The notes beneath the pieces were generated by a model. It worked only from the letters and a program-made list of their open reading frames with translations, was not told where the DNA came from and did no database searches. This document shows, one piece after another, positions 27,381 through 37,260 of a stretch of DNA of 64,000 bases. This DNA comes from Ewingella sp. CoE-038-23 (GTDB lineage Bacteria; Pseudomonadota; Gammaproteobacteria; Enterobacterales; Enterobacteriaceae). Each line of letters opens with the position of its first letter. The first letter of the stretch is position 1. The position numbers were made by a program, and so were the translations under genes. The DNA lies in NCBI RefSeq assembly GCF_040419245.1, contig NZ_JAZHOH010000001.1, forward strand, positions 1,426,001-1,490,000, read 5' to 3'.

Positions 27381-29108
27381 TTAGGCTTTTTCGGTCACAA
27401 TTCTTACCCCGACTTTGCTCACGTCTTTGCCATCCATCTCGGCAATGGTCCAGGTTAAGCCGTCCCATTCAATATGGTCACCAATAACCGGCTCGCCGCC
27501 CAACAGCTGAATAACGAAGTTGCCCAGTGACAGGGATTTATCCACCGAGTCATCCAAATTCAGGCCATAAAGCTGTGAAATGGCGTCCAGCGGGGCATCG
27601 GCTTGCAGGATAAAGTCACCGAAGAATCTGTCATCCAGCACCACCGCGTTGCTGTCGCTAAACAGCTTGCCCAGCTCTGGCAGGTCTTTTTCCTGCCCAA
27701 TCACGCAGAGAATATCCCCCTCTTTCAGCCGCGTGCTGCCCGTGGGGTGCAGCATCTCAGTGCCGCGAAACAGGGCGGCAATGCGCGTTTCAGCGGGCAT
27801 TTTCAGGTCACGTAGCGCCGCGCCCACGCACCATTTCTCAGAACCCAGCTGGTAAATAAACTGTTCCCAATTGCTGTACACGTCGATATCCAGCCCCACG
27901 CGGGAAATTGGTGTCGGCATCGGCGGCACGATCACCTTAGCTTTCTTGGCGGCAAAGCCCAGCGAGGTGCCTTGCAGCAGCAGGGAAACCAGCACCACGA
28001 AGAAGGCCACGTTGAAGTACAGGTTGGCCTGCGGGATGCCCGCCATCATGGGGAATACCGCCAGAATCACCGGCACCGCGCCGCGCAACCCGACCCACGA
28101 AATAAAGAAACGCTCGCGCAGGGTAAAGTTTTTGAACGGGAACAGCCCGACGAATACCGAAAGCGGGCGGGCAACCAGAATCATCCACAGAGACAAGGCC
28201 AGCGCGCCGGCGGCAATCGGCAGCAGATCGCTTGGCGTCAGCAGCAAGCCGAGCACCAGGAACATGCCGATTTGGCTCAGCCACGCCAGCCCGTCGAAAG
28301 TCTGCATAATGCCGTGGCGGTTGCGGATCGGCATATTGCCCAGCACCAGACCACAGAGATACACTGCCAAAATTCCGCTGCCGTCCATCGCTACCGTCAG
28401 GGCATAGACCATCAACCCGCCGCTGAAGGCCAGCAGGGGGTATAAGCCGGTGGCCAGAGAGATTTTGTTGATCAGCTTATGCAGCAGCCAGCCGCCGCCC
28501 AGCCCGAAGAAAATGCCCAAACCAAATTGCTGAATCACGTCGAGAACGAACATCCAGCTCAGTCCGTGCTGGCCTTTGGCAATCATGTCGATCAGGGTGA
28601 TGGTCAGGAATACCGCCATCGGGTCGTTACTGCCTGACTCAATCTCCAGCGTGGCGCTGACACGTTCGTTTAAGCCTTTGCCGCCAATCAGTGAGAACAC
28701 CGCCGCGGCGTCGGTGGAGCCGATGATCGCGCCAATTAACAGGCCTTGAATCATATCGACTTTAAACAGCCAGGCCGCCGCCATGCCGGTTAATCCGGCG
28801 GTAATGAGGACACCGACGGTGGCTAGCGACAGGGCGGGCCAGAGGGCCACGCGAAAGGAGGAGGCCCGGGTGCGCATGCCGCCGTCGAGCAGGATCACCG
28901 CCAGCGCCAAGTTACTGACTAAATAGGCCGCCGGATAGTTGTCAAAGGCGATGCCGCCAATGCCGTCAACCCCCGCCAACATACCGATGGCGAGAAAAAT
29001 GACCAAAATGGGAATTCCGAGGCGGGAAGAGAGCGAACTGAGCAGAATGCTTGCTGCTACCAACAGGGCGCCGACGAAAAAAAGTGTGTTGATAGTGCTT
29101 GCGTCCAA
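27381..29108 (-). CDS. cvrA: CvrA/NhaP2, K+/H+ (cation/proton) antiporter
   Basis: The 575-residue protein has about twelve membrane helices of the CPA1 exchanger fold (residues 5-385), with the ion-binding segment [12 protein letters not shown] and the following [10 protein letters not shown] cytoplasmic TrkA-C/RCK-type domain (about 400-500) and a CorC-HlyC domain follow at the C terminus. It aligns with E. coli CvrA (578 residues), whose N terminus (MDATTI) shows that translation starts here at a TTG codon behind AGGAGAAGG. It expels K+ or related cations to adjust cell volume. Confidence 0.92.
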   Translation of the reverse strand: MDASTINTLFFVGALLVAASILLSSLSSRLGIPILVIFLAIGMLAGVDGIGGIAFDNYPAAYLVSNLALAVILLDGGMRTRASSFRVALWPALSLATVGVLITAGLTGMAAAWLFKVDMIQGLLIGAIIGSTDAAAVFSLIGGKGLNERVSATLEIESGSNDPMAVFLTITLIDMIAKGQHGLSWMFVLDVIQQFGLGIFFGLGGGWLLHKLINKISLATGLYPLLAFSGGLMVYALTVAMDGSGILAVYLCGLVLGNMPIRNRHGIMQTFDGLAWLSQIGMFLVLGLLLTPSDLLPIAAGALALSLWMILVARPLSVFVGLFPFKNFTLRERFFISWVGLRGAVPVILAVFPMMAGIPQANLYFNVAFFVVLVSLLLQGTSLGFAAKKAKVIVPPMPTPISRVGLDIDVYSNWEQFIYQLGSEKWCVGAALRDLKMPAETRIAALFRGTEMLHPTGSTRLKEGDILCVIGQEKDLPELGKLFSDSNAVVLDDRFFGDFILQADAPLDAISQLYGLNLDDSVDKSLSLGNFVIQLLGGEPVIGDHIEWDGLTWTIAEMDGKDVSKVGVRIVTEKA

Positions 29109-29322
29109 AATGCCTTCTCCTGCTAATGCGCCGATAAAACCTGATTAAGCCAGTATGCCATTGACTCACGTATTAATTTATCAGGAAAAAGTTATCGTCG
29201 CTGAAGGAATATTCAGATATTTATTATTCGAACTCTGGCGGAATAAAACTATGCTTAATACTGAGCTCATGGAACCTGATATGAGCATCCGGCTTCAGTT
29301 TGATCACCAGAAAGAGGAACTT

Positions 29323-29523
29323 ATGAGCGAATTTACTGGCATCCATCGCGAAGTCCTGAAAGACGGCACTATTAAGCACGTACTGGTGCGCGATAAATCT
29401 GGCCATGAACAGGCCAAAGCGGCGAAAGACTATATCTCTGAGGGCATTCAGCCCGATTTAGACGACCTGCCGGAAGTCTCGGCGGGCAGCGAGTACCCGA
29501 AAACGGGCAAAGGTAACGGCTAA
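29323..29523 (+). CDS. Small acidic protein of unknown function
   Basis: This 66-residue protein starts at an ATG with a near-ideal ribosome site (AAAGAGGAACTT). The frame is open upstream to 29155, but that part overlaps the cvrA leader and has no ribosome site. The sequence is hydrophilic and acidic, with TGIHREVLKDGTIKHVLVRDKSG, then AKDYISEGIQPDLDDLP, and no membrane segment or signal. It is probably cytoplasmic. I do not recognise the family. Confidence 0.6.
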   Translation: MSEFTGIHREVLKDGTIKHVLVRDKSGHEQAKAAKDYISEGIQPDLDDLPEVSAGSEYPKTGKGNG

Positions 29524-29605
29524 CTTTCTTCTCTTGCTTAACGCAGCCCGCGCCGCTGCTGGCCGCGCGGGCCTGCCATCTCTGTTTCAGAACAACTTTA
29601 CCTCG

Positions 29606-30190
29606 CTACTCTTTCGCCTCAGCCAGCCACTGTTTGCCTTTGGCTTTCATCTCTTGTTCCTGCTGGCTAAATTTGGTGGCGAACACCCGTTTCACTGGGA
29701 AACCACTCTTCTCCAGCAGATAGGCTAGCGCCGCGTATTCGCGCGGATATTTCTCCACCGTGGCCTGATCGATATCCACCACGCCGACTGGGAAGGTGAA
29801 GTTACCCATATCGTAAATCGACTGGCGCTTAACAATGCGCCACACACCGTCGCGCTTCTCAACTAAGTCATAGAAACGGTTATGACCGTTACAGCCCAGC
29901 CCCAGCGAGGCATTTTCGCCAATAATAATGGCATTGGTTTCGACAATCGCCCGATCGCCATTAAAGGTGATCACCGGCGAGCCAATCACATGCTTGGTGC
30001 TGAAGCCAGAATTGCCCATTTTCTGTGACCCTTTGACGAATTCGCTGAACAGCCCTTCAAACCATGTGACTTCAATAATGCCGTCGTCATGGAACAATTC
30101 GAGCAGTTGATCCCACTCAGCTAAATCGCGATGTATCCAGCCGGTCATTAGGTCGGCAATGTCTTGGCGGTCTTGCAGTGTATTGCTCAT
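29606..30190 (-). CDS. SnoaL/NTF2-like polyketide-cyclase-fold protein
   Basis: With the start at 30190 (AGGAG seven bases upstream) the product has 194 residues. The NTF2-like alpha/beta barrel is suggested by RQDIADLMTGWIHRDLAEWDQLLELFHDDGIIEV and the strand series VITFNGDRAIVETNAIII and RFYDLVEKRDGVWRIVKRQSIYD. Members include dehydratases, isomerases and binding proteins, so no reaction can be named. It is divergent from a LysR gene that probably controls it. Confidence 0.75.
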   Translation of the reverse strand: MSNTLQDRQDIADLMTGWIHRDLAEWDQLLELFHDDGIIEVTWFEGLFSEFVKGSQKMGNSGFSTKHVIGSPVITFNGDRAIVETNAIIIGENASLGLGCNGHNRFYDLVEKRDGVWRIVKRQSIYDMGNFTFPVGVVDIDQATVEKYPREYAALAYLLEKSGFPVKRVFATKFSQQEQEMKAKGKQWLAEAKE

Positions 30191-30263
30191 GGTGCTGCTC
30201 CTGATGATTCGTTGCTTAGTCATTTTCTGCTGACAGCATCGGCGTCTAGAGCCATCAAAACAA

Positions 30264-30282
30264 ATAGTTTAAATTGAGCTAT
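30264..30282. promoter_or_regulatory. Candidate LysR-type operator
   Basis: ATAG-N11-CTAT is a dyad matching the T-N11-A LysR box. It lies between the divergent NTF2-like gene and the LysR gene, 30 bases before the LysR start. Confidence 0.5.
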
Positions 30283-30311
30283 TAATCATTTTAGTTGATG
30301 AGTGCTAAAAC

Positions 30312-31193
30312 ATGGATTTGCGGCAAATGCGTTACTTTCTTACGGTCGTTGAAGAGGCTCATTTTGGCCGTGCCGCCCAGCGTCTCAACATTGTGCAGCC
30401 TGCGCTGAGTATGCAGATTAAAGCCTTGGAAGAGGAGGTGGGCGGGGTGCTGTTCCTGCGCACCACGCGCAAGGTGGAGCTGACCGAGGCCGGGAAACTA
30501 TTCCGCGCCGAGGCTGAACTGGCCGTTGCTCAGGCCGAGCGGGCAAAAAGCGTGGTGCAGCGCGCCCTGCGTGGGGAAACCGGCAAGGTAAGGATTGGCT
30601 TTGCGGGCAACGCGGTATTCACCGGCAAGCTGCTGGCGGATATGCGCGCCTTCACCGCCGCCTATCCGCAGGTGGAGATTGAGCTGCAAGAGCTGGCCCC
30701 GCAGTGGCAAAGCGAGGCGATTCTGGCGGGCAAAATTGATGTCGGCTACTGCCCGGCAATGGGCATTGAGTTTGACAGCCAACTGAGTACCGAGATGATT
30801 GGCGACTGGCCAATGGTCATCGCGCTGGCAAAGGATCATCCGTTGGCGTGCCTCGAACTGCTCACCCGACAGATGATTGCCAAAGAGCCGCTGATTGTCT
30901 ATTCCACCGGCAAAGCTAATGACGGACAGTTGGCGCAGTTGGAGCGAGCCTTGGGGAGTCCGCCGTGCATCGCCCATCAGGTTTCAAGCACGCTGAGCGT
31001 CTTGATGCTGGCGGCCGCCGGACAGGGGATTGCGCTGGTGCCCTCGACGTTCGAACAGGTGCCGCTGCCGGGTCTTTTATACAAGCCGCTGGATAACTTC
31101 AGCCTGCGCGCCAATATGATTTTGCTGCATCGCACGCAAGAAACCACGGGTTCGGTCAAAGCCTGGCTGGCGCTTACCGGTGAGAATAAGTGA
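30312..31193 (+). CDS. LysR-family transcriptional regulator
   Basis: The 293-residue regulator has an N-terminal winged helix-turn-helix ([39 protein letters not shown]) and a LysR substrate-binding domain from about residue 90. The sequence resembles the BenM/CatM-type branch. The likely target is the divergent NTF2-like gene, 121 bases away, which shares the intergenic LysR box. Confidence 0.88.
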   Translation: MDLRQMRYFLTVVEEAHFGRAAQRLNIVQPALSMQIKALEEEVGGVLFLRTTRKVELTEAGKLFRAEAELAVAQAERAKSVVQRALRGETGKVRIGFAGNAVFTGKLLADMRAFTAAYPQVEIELQELAPQWQSEAILAGKIDVGYCPAMGIEFDSQLSTEMIGDWPMVIALAKDHPLACLELLTRQMIAKEPLIVYSTGKANDGQLAQLERALGSPPCIAHQVSSTLSVLMLAAAGQGIALVPSTFEQVPLPGLLYKPLDNFSLRANMILLHRTQETTGSVKAWLALTGENK

Positions 31194-31291
31194 GTTAAAT
31201 CAGCCTTGTAAGTATAAAGAAATTCCGTATAACGGTTATGTTACTGCGAATTACTGAGTCCATTAACGGCCACTTGGCTACAAGGAGAGTT

Positions 31292-31885
31292 ATGCAAGAG
31301 TTTATCGTCCCTGTTATCACTCCCACGATTGAAATCACCACGCCGCGCCTGATCATGCGCCAATGGCGCGAAGAGGATCTGGAGCCTTTCGCCGAACTTA
31401 ATGCCGATCCACGCGTGATGGAGTTTTTCCCTTCGGTTATGACCCGCGAAGAGAGTGACAACTTGGCCGAACGCTGTAGCGCCTTGATAACCGAACGCGG
31501 CTGGGGCATCTGGGCGCTGGAGACGCGCGACGAACACAGGTTTATCGGTTTCCTCGGCCTGCACACGCCGGGCTATCAGCTGCCTTTCAACCCCTGCGTC
31601 GAAGCCGGTTGGCGTCTGAGCGCCGAGTCATGGGGCAAAGGGCTCGCCAGTGAAGCCGCGCAGGCCGCCCTAAAGGTAGGTTTCAACCAGCTCGACCTGC
31701 ATGAAATCGTCGCCTTCACCGCGCTGATAAACCTGCGTTCTCAGGCAGTAATGAAGCGCATGGGGATGACCTGTGACCCTGCGGAGAATTTCAATCACCC
31801 GGTAATAGCCGAGGGGGACAGACTTCAAGAGCACTGTCTTTATCGCCTGCGGCGGGATGATTGGGCGGCTGCCCAAAGCCGCTGA
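31292..31885 (+). CDS. RimJ/RimL-type GNAT acetyltransferase
   Basis: From the ATG behind AAGGAGAGTT the product has 197 residues. It is a RimJ/RimL-like acetyltransferase: ITTPRLIMRQWREEDLEPFAELNADPRVMEFFP at the N terminus, the acetyl-CoA segment GWRLSAESWGKGLASEAAQAAL and the C-terminal strand NLRSQAVMKRMGM. It probably acetylates a protein N terminus or a small amine. The frame is open upstream to 31238 but without a ribosome site. Confidence 0.82.
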   Translation: MQEFIVPVITPTIEITTPRLIMRQWREEDLEPFAELNADPRVMEFFPSVMTREESDNLAERCSALITERGWGIWALETRDEHRFIGFLGLHTPGYQLPFNPCVEAGWRLSAESWGKGLASEAAQAALKVGFNQLDLHEIVAFTALINLRSQAVMKRMGMTCDPAENFNHPVIAEGDRLQEHCLYRLRRDDWAAAQSR

Positions 31886-32637
31886 GATTTTTGCGTTGGC
31901 ATGCAGACTGGCCCCTAAGGTCAAAACCGTGGGCTCGCCGCCCATACGGACCTGAAGGTCAAAACCTTGCGTTGCCACGCAAACTGGCCCAAAGGGTTTT
32001 AAACGAAACCCTTTGGAATCCTGCGTTTTTTTGCTGCTGGAAGATCGAGGCTGCGCAGGGTCGGAATGGACATGTTTCAGTCGCTTTGGTGACAGCCGCG
32101 AAGAGCCGCCGCTTAGGCGGTTCCCTCGCTGCGGGATTACAACCCGCGTAAAAAGCCACGCGGTTTTCCACCTCTTGCTCGGCGTCACTTCTGAACGCGA
32201 CCTACTGGCTTATCAACCGAACCTTTTCAGTAGGGTTTGTTTAAGCTTTGGGTTTGCTCCTCCCCCTGGTAAGGGGGAGGTTGGGAGGGTGTATTGCAGC
32301 AAACTCAGCGGCTTGTGTGAGAAATACCCCACCCCAACCCTCTCCTAAATAGGGGAGGGAGCAGCACTCCACTGAAACGGCACGGTCGAGATGCCTCAAA
32401 ACCGCAGTCAAAAATGGCGCTGAGCGAACGGTTCGAGACCTATGGCTCGAAGCCTGAAGCGAAGGCACCGCCTAAGCGGCGACATTCTTTATTGATAAGG
32501 AGGGCGGTGGAGAACGAAAGTACCTGAAACACGTCCGCCCAACGAGCGGAGCGCGCAGTAAAGAGCCGGGGATTCTCAAGGGGCGCGGCGATAGGCGCCC
32601 CTTGAGGCCGGTGTGGCGGCAGCGCACGCTGTTGACC
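31886..32637. repeat. Non-coding mosaic rich in short inverted repeats
   Basis: About 750 bases carry no convincing gene. They include the near-repeat CCTAAGGTCAAAACC / CCTGAAGGTCAAAACC (31914 and 31950), hairpins such as GCCGC-TTA-GGCGG, GCGGG-ATTACAA-CCCGC and CCTACTG ... CAGTAGG, a C/G-rich pair CTCCCCCTGGTAAGGGGGAG near 32261, and a 12-bp stem CTCAAGGGGCGC at 32575-32606. Frames of about 100 residues are open but lack ribosome sites. It looks like stacked intergenic repeat elements rather than a gene. Confidence 0.55.
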
Positions 32638-33615
32638 TTAAAGCGTCTGGCGTTCGCTCAAACGCCCCAACACGCTTGCCCCAATCATCCCACCATTGCC
32701 GCCAGCGCCAGCAAACTTGCCAGTGACGACCAGAGGTTCCGGGTAGCGATGCAGCACGCCGTGGCGGACGGCCAGATCTAGCGCGGTGATCAGGGGGATG
32801 GCGTTGGCTAAGCCGCCGCCGACCACGATTTTAGAGGGGCCAAGGATGTTGACCAGCAGCGCCAGAGGTTCGGCGACCAGTTGCAGCCAGGCTTGGATGG
32901 TTAAATCTGAGTCCGGCTGGCCGTTTTGCCAGCCGTCGACGATTTGCTGGCTGGTGCGATCTTGCTGATTAAGATGCTGATGCAGGCGCTCCAAACCGCG
33001 CGCGCCGCCGAGTATATCCAGACAGCCGTGCTGGCCGCAGGCGCAGGGCAAGCGCGGGATATGGTAGGTCTTGCCATTGATCGGCAGCTCGGTGCGGGTG
33101 ATTGCGCCGTGGCCCCATTCGCCGGTGACGCCGCCGTGACCGCGCACCAGTTGGCCGTTGATCACCAGACCACCGCCAACGCCGGTGCCGAGAATAATTC
33201 CCGCCACAATCGGCTGATTCTGCGCGTTTCCGGCGTAGGCTTCCGCCAGTGCAAAACAGTCGGCGTCATTGGCGGCGCTCACCGGGCGCTGCAAGGCGAG
33301 GCTGAGATCGGCCGCCAGCGAGCGGCCGGTAAATGCCGGAATATTGGTTGCCAGTAGCTCACCGGTTTGTGGCGACACTAGCCCCGCCGTGGAGATAGCC
33401 AGCGGCGTGTCGGCAGGGTAGTCCGGCGCGTACTGGGTGATCAAACCTTGTACGGCGGCAACGAAAGCATCCCACGAGGCGGTCGGGGTCGGCACCTTGC
33501 CAAACTCCTCCACTTCGCCTGAACGCGCGGAAATACCAAACTTAATAAATGAACCGCCGATATCGGCACAAAAAACCGCCGCGTCAGCTGACGCAGCGGA
33601 GAAAGGTTTGCTCAT
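32638..33615 (-). CDS. ROK-family sugar kinase (NagK-like)
   Basis: This 325-residue ROK protein has the ATP-binding phosphate motif FCADIGGSFIKFGI, the catalytic-loop region NDADCFALAEA, GTGVGGGLVINGQ, the substrate motif GEWGHG and the zinc-binding CACGQHGCLD. There is no N-terminal DNA-binding domain, so it is a kinase, most like N-acetyl-hexosamine kinases. Its ATG overlaps the permease stop by four bases (ATGA), making it the last gene of an operon with a peptide-type importer. A sugar or amino sugar released from the imported compound is the likely substrate. Confidence 0.82.
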   Translation of the reverse strand: MSKPFSAASADAAVFCADIGGSFIKFGISARSGEVEEFGKVPTPTASWDAFVAAVQGLITQYAPDYPADTPLAISTAGLVSPQTGELLATNIPAFTGRSLAADLSLALQRPVSAANDADCFALAEAYAGNAQNQPIVAGIILGTGVGGGLVINGQLVRGHGGVTGEWGHGAITRTELPINGKTYHIPRLPCACGQHGCLDILGGARGLERLHQHLNQQDRTSQQIVDGWQNGQPDSDLTIQAWLQLVAEPLALLVNILGPSKIVVGGGLANAIPLITALDLAVRHGVLHRYPEPLVVTGKFAGAGGNGGMIGASVLGRLSERQTL

Positions 33616-34478
33616 GAGCGGGTATCCAGTAAATCGCGTAATCCATCGCCCAGGACGTTAAATCCGAGCACCGTCAGCATGATAGCCAGACCGGGGAACA
33701 GCGAAAGGTAAATATTTATGCCGAGGAAGTTTCGGCCATCGCTCATCATAGTACCCCATTCCGGCATGGGTGGCTGCACGCCTAGGCCAAGAAACGAGAG
33801 GCTAGCTGCGGCCAAAATCACCGTACCGGCAGTCAGGGTTGATTGGACAATAATCGGCCCGACGGCGTTGCGCAGAATGTAGTGCACGATAATCCGGTAG
33901 TGTGACAAGCCGAGTGCCTGCGCTGCCTCGACGTATTCCATCTGCTTTAGGCCGAGAGTCAGGTTGCGGCTGAGGCGGGCATAAACCGGAATGGCGAACA
34001 GCGAGATGGCAATCAGCAAGTTGACCAATCCGCCGCCCAGAATGCTGACCACCAAAATCGCCAACACGATGCCGGGGAAGGCAAACAGCATGTCCATAAA
34101 CCACATGATGACCATATCGACATAGCGCCCGACCATCCCGGCGATCACCCCCAGCGGGATGCCGATAAGCATCGCCAAACCGACGCTCAGCACCACTTCG
34201 ATAATGGAAATCCGCGCGCCGTAAATTACCCGAGCGAAAATATCACGACCATAGTCGTCGGTGCCAAACAGGTGGTCCGCCGAAGGGGCGAGGAGGGTAT
34301 CAATCAAGTCCTGCGCGTAGGGATCGTGACGGGTGAGCCACGGCGCGAAAATACCGACTAAAACAATCGCGCCGACAATCAGACAGCCAAAGGTCACCGC
34401 CGGATGACGCCATAACCAGCGGAAGAACCGCAGCGTGCGCGGCTTGCGACGGGGTAGTTGCGTGATAATGGCAGACAT
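33612..34478 (-). CDS. Peptide-type ABC permease, DppC/GsiD group
   Basis: The 288-residue protein has six membrane helices and the DppC-type EAA loop (YVEAAQALGLSHYRIIVHYILRNAVGPI). The start at 34478 shares one base with the upstream permease stop (TAATG), showing translational coupling. A longer frame to 34553 overlaps that gene and is rejected. It should pair with the DppB-type permease upstream and the double ATPase at 39947. Confidence 0.88.
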   Translation of the reverse strand: MSAIITQLPRRKPRTLRFFRWLWRHPAVTFGCLIVGAIVLVGIFAPWLTRHDPYAQDLIDTLLAPSADHLFGTDDYGRDIFARVIYGARISIIEVVLSVGLAMLIGIPLGVIAGMVGRYVDMVIMWFMDMLFAFPGIVLAILVVSILGGGLVNLLIAISLFAIPVYARLSRNLTLGLKQMEYVEAAQALGLSHYRIIVHYILRNAVGPIIVQSTLTAGTVILAAASLSFLGLGVQPPMPEWGTMMSDGRNFLGINIYLSLFPGLAIMLTVLGFNVLGDGLRDLLDTRS

Positions 34479-35398
34479 TAATCGAACCTTATTTTTGGAT
34501 TCAAGAAGGCAATCAACAGCTCGCCGAGCAGATTCATCACCACCACGCCGCACACTGCGACCAGCGCCACGCCCTGAATAACCGGGTAATCGCGATAGCG
34601 CACCGAGTCCACCAACAGACGCCCGATGCCCGGCCAGTTAAACACCGACTCGGTGACCACCGCGCCGCCAATCAGGCTGCCGAAGTTGAGGGCGACAATG
34701 GTGACAATCGGGATCAGCGCGTTGCGAAACGCGTGGCTGCAATAGATGGTGACGGCGGACAGCCCTTTGGCGCGCGCGGTGCGGATGTAGTCCTCCGACA
34801 GCACGTCGAGCATGCTCGAGCGGGTCATGCGCGCCATCACCGCCATAGGTAACACCGCCAGCGTCACCGACGGCAGGATGTAACTCTTCCACGAGGTCGC
34901 GCCGAGCAGCGGCAGCCAGCCGAGCGACACCGAGAAGTAGTTCATCGCCATCAGCCCGAGCCAGAAGTTAGCAATAGAAGCCCCGGCAATCGCCAGCAGC
35001 ATCACGCCGTAGTCCGGCCAGCGATTGCGATACACCGCGCCAATCATCCCGGCGGGGACGCCAATCACCACCGCCAAAAAGTAGGCCAGCACGGCGAGTG
35101 CTAGCGTATAGGGCAGGCGCTCGCCGATCTCCTGCGTCACGGGCTGCTGCGACTGCAGGGACAGCCCGAGATTCCCGTGCAAAACGTCGGTGGCAAAATG
35201 CACGTACTGGGTGACGATCGGCTGATCCAACCCAAGGCGCACGCGCATATTGTCCACCGCTTCCTGCGTTGCTTCCGGCCCGGCCATCAGGCGCGCCGGG
35301 TCGCCCGGCAGCGCGCGGATAGACCCAAAAATCAGCATCGACACGCCGATCAGAATGACCGGGAAGGCGATGAGTTTTTTTGCCAGATAAGCTTTCAT
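34478..35398 (-). CDS. Peptide-type ABC permease, DppB/GsiC group
   Basis: The 306-residue permease begins with a membrane helix and the DppB hallmark AFPVILIGVSMLIFGSIRALPGDPARLMAG. The EAA loop is DYIRTARAKGLSAVTIYCSHAFRNALIPIVT. It starts two bases after the binding-protein stop (TGATATG). Confidence 0.9.
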   Translation of the reverse strand: MKAYLAKKLIAFPVILIGVSMLIFGSIRALPGDPARLMAGPEATQEAVDNMRVRLGLDQPIVTQYVHFATDVLHGNLGLSLQSQQPVTQEIGERLPYTLALAVLAYFLAVVIGVPAGMIGAVYRNRWPDYGVMLLAIAGASIANFWLGLMAMNYFSVSLGWLPLLGATSWKSYILPSVTLAVLPMAVMARMTRSSMLDVLSEDYIRTARAKGLSAVTIYCSHAFRNALIPIVTIVALNFGSLIGGAVVTESVFNWPGIGRLLVDSVRYRDYPVIQGVALVAVCGVVVMNLLGELLIAFLNPKIRFD

Positions 35399-35399
35399 A

Positions 35400-36926
35400 T
35401 CAACCCTTATGTGCGTCTTTTACAACAATCTGACCGCCCGGAACCATGGTGACGCCGGACACGCCGGTGCCTGTCGCAAACAGGTCATTCTGGTAGTACA
35501 GCAGCACTTGCGGCGCCTGCTGGTTGATCTCTTTCTGCGCCTCGACGTAGATGGCGTTGCGGGCGTTTTCATCCTGCGTTGACGCCGCCTTGTCTAGCAT
35601 TTCATCCAGTTTAGGGTCGTTGAAGAAGCCGAGGTTGGCACCGCCCGGCGCAAAGCTTTTGCTGTAGTAGAGTGGGCGAAGTTGCAGATCCGCGCCGTTA
35701 ACGCCGGAAGACCAGGACGCCAGCACCGCGCCGGTGTTATCGGCCTTTTTGCCTGCCTGATCGGCAAAGGCGGCTTTGGCCCACACGCCGCTTTCCATCT
35801 GGCGGACGTCCAGCTTGACGCCAATTTTCGCCCACATGCTTTGCAGCACTTGGCCGATACGCGCGTCCTGCCCCTGTACGGCAATCGACATAGTAAAGCC
35901 GTTCGGCAGCCCAGCCTCTTTCAGCAGCGCCTTGGCTTTCTCCAGATTTAGCGGGTACGGATTGAGGGTTTTGTCATAGCCCGCCGTCACAGGCGCGAGA
36001 GGCGAGTTAGCCGGAATGGCGAAGCCGGACATGATGGCGCGCACCAGACCCGCGCGGTCGGTGGCGAAGTTCAGCGCCTGACGCACGCGCACGTCATCTA
36101 ACGGCTTAAGGTCGGTGTTGAGCGCCACCCAGAATACGGCGGAGCCAGGGCTTTCATGCAACTGGAATTTAGGATTGTTTTTCAGCACGTTGGCGAACTG
36201 CGGCGGCACTGGGTTAATCACGTCAGCTTCGCCCGCCTGCAGGGCCATGTTCATTACCGACGGCTCGGCGCTCCAGGTCCACTTCAGGTCGTCCGGCCCG
36301 CTGGTCTTATTCCCCCAGTAGCCCGGATATTTCTCTTCCAGCACGAATTCACCGGTTTTGTACTGCACCATTTTGTACGGCCCAGTCCCCACGGCTTTGC
36401 TATCCAACGTGCCGGCTTTGTCGGCGGTTGGGCTGACCATCAAGGACGCGCCGGTCGTCAGTAAATTGAGGAAGGCGGGATAAGGCTTCTTCAGGGTGAA
36501 CAGCACCGTCGAGTCATCCACCTTGGTGACGCTTTCGAGGAAGGTGCGCAGGCGCCCGCTGGCCGCCAGACCGCGCTTGGCGTCGAGGTGGCGGGCGAAG
36601 TTGGCCACCACGGCATCGGCATTAAACGGCGTACCGTCGTGGAAAGTCACCCCGCTGCGCAGCTTAAAGGTCCACTTCAGGCCGCTCTCATCGCTGCTCC
36701 ACGAGGTGGCGAGCGCCGCCTCTGGCTTCAGCTCGGGCGACATGCGCAGCAGACCTTCATACATCGGGTCCAGCACCGTACCAGTAAAGGTCGCCGTCTG
36801 GTTGCCGGGGTCCATGCTGCGCGGCGCTTCGTTCTGCATGATGGTCAGGGTGGCCGCGTAGAGCGGGGAGGAAAGTGCGGCAAGCAGCGCCGTACTTAGT
36901 AGAGTTAATCGCATTTTGCTGTTCAT
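35400..36926 (-). CDS. Peptide-type ABC substrate-binding protein (SBP family 5)
   Basis: With the start at 36926 (AGAGGAAATACG before it) the product has 508 residues and a signal peptide ending SPLYA. Conserved family-5 features include LTIMQNEAPRSMDPG, LKWTFKLRSGVTFHDGTPFNADAVVANF and VGTGPYKMVQY. A frame extending to 37049 would read through the dispersed palindrome at 36945-37069 and is rejected. Family members bind di- or oligopeptides, glutathione, nickel or opines; the exact ligand is unknown here. Confidence 0.88.
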   Translation of the reverse strand: MNSKMRLTLLSTALLAALSSPLYAATLTIMQNEAPRSMDPGNQTATFTGTVLDPMYEGLLRMSPELKPEAALATSWSSDESGLKWTFKLRSGVTFHDGTPFNADAVVANFARHLDAKRGLAASGRLRTFLESVTKVDDSTVLFTLKKPYPAFLNLLTTGASLMVSPTADKAGTLDSKAVGTGPYKMVQYKTGEFVLEEKYPGYWGNKTSGPDDLKWTWSAEPSVMNMALQAGEADVINPVPPQFANVLKNNPKFQLHESPGSAVFWVALNTDLKPLDDVRVRQALNFATDRAGLVRAIMSGFAIPANSPLAPVTAGYDKTLNPYPLNLEKAKALLKEAGLPNGFTMSIAVQGQDARIGQVLQSMWAKIGVKLDVRQMESGVWAKAAFADQAGKKADNTGAVLASWSSGVNGADLQLRPLYYSKSFAPGGANLGFFNDPKLDEMLDKAASTQDENARNAIYVEAQKEINQQAPQVLLYYQNDLFATGTGVSGVTMVPGGQIVVKDAHKG

Positions 36927-36944
36927 CGTATTTCCTCTGCCCAA

Positions 36945-37069
36945 AATACCCGTCATCTTTCGAACCGCAGAGGCGTTGGCTGCTCTCTCTCCCGAATCAC
37001 TTAACTGTGTAAGTGATTCGGAATTCGTTCGTTCGCCGCCTTTCTGCACGCCGAAATCTTTCGGGTATT
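36945..37069. repeat. Dispersed imperfect palindrome, copy 2
   Basis: About 125 bases begin AATACCCGTCATCTTTCGA and end AAATCTTTCGGGTATT. The inner palindrome CCCGAATCACTTA ... TAAGTGATTCGG and the GCCGCCTTTCTGCA block match the copy at 20699-20813. It lies between the two divergent transcripts of the peptide-importer locus, next to the minus-strand start. Confidence 0.85.
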
Positions 37070-37131
37070 ACGTGTAATTGATTAAAAGGTGATTCGAAAA
37101 CATCAAAAACAGTGTGAACGTTTTTTTGCGT

Positions 37132-37188
37132 AATTAGTTCATATGAAAAACTTATGTTGAGATGTTTGGTTCAAAATGTGAACTAATT
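37132..37188. promoter_or_regulatory. Candidate operator pair of the ROK repressor
   Basis: AATTAGTTCA (37132) and TGAACTAATT (37179) form a perfect inverted repeat 37 bases apart; a further TGTGAACG lies at 37113. The rest of the 36927-37260 interval is AT-rich and without genes. The position between the divergent transcripts fits an operator for the ROK regulator. Confidence 0.45.
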
Positions 37189-37260
37189 GGCATTGATATA
37201 TCCATTTTTAATGTTTAATGTCAACGCAGCTGATTGAAATTTGAGAGCCCGGAAACAAAT

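Noticed and set aside
32013..32348. 111-residue frame in the repeat mosaic
   Set aside because: No ribosome site, odd composition, and it runs through several hairpins; best read as non-coding.
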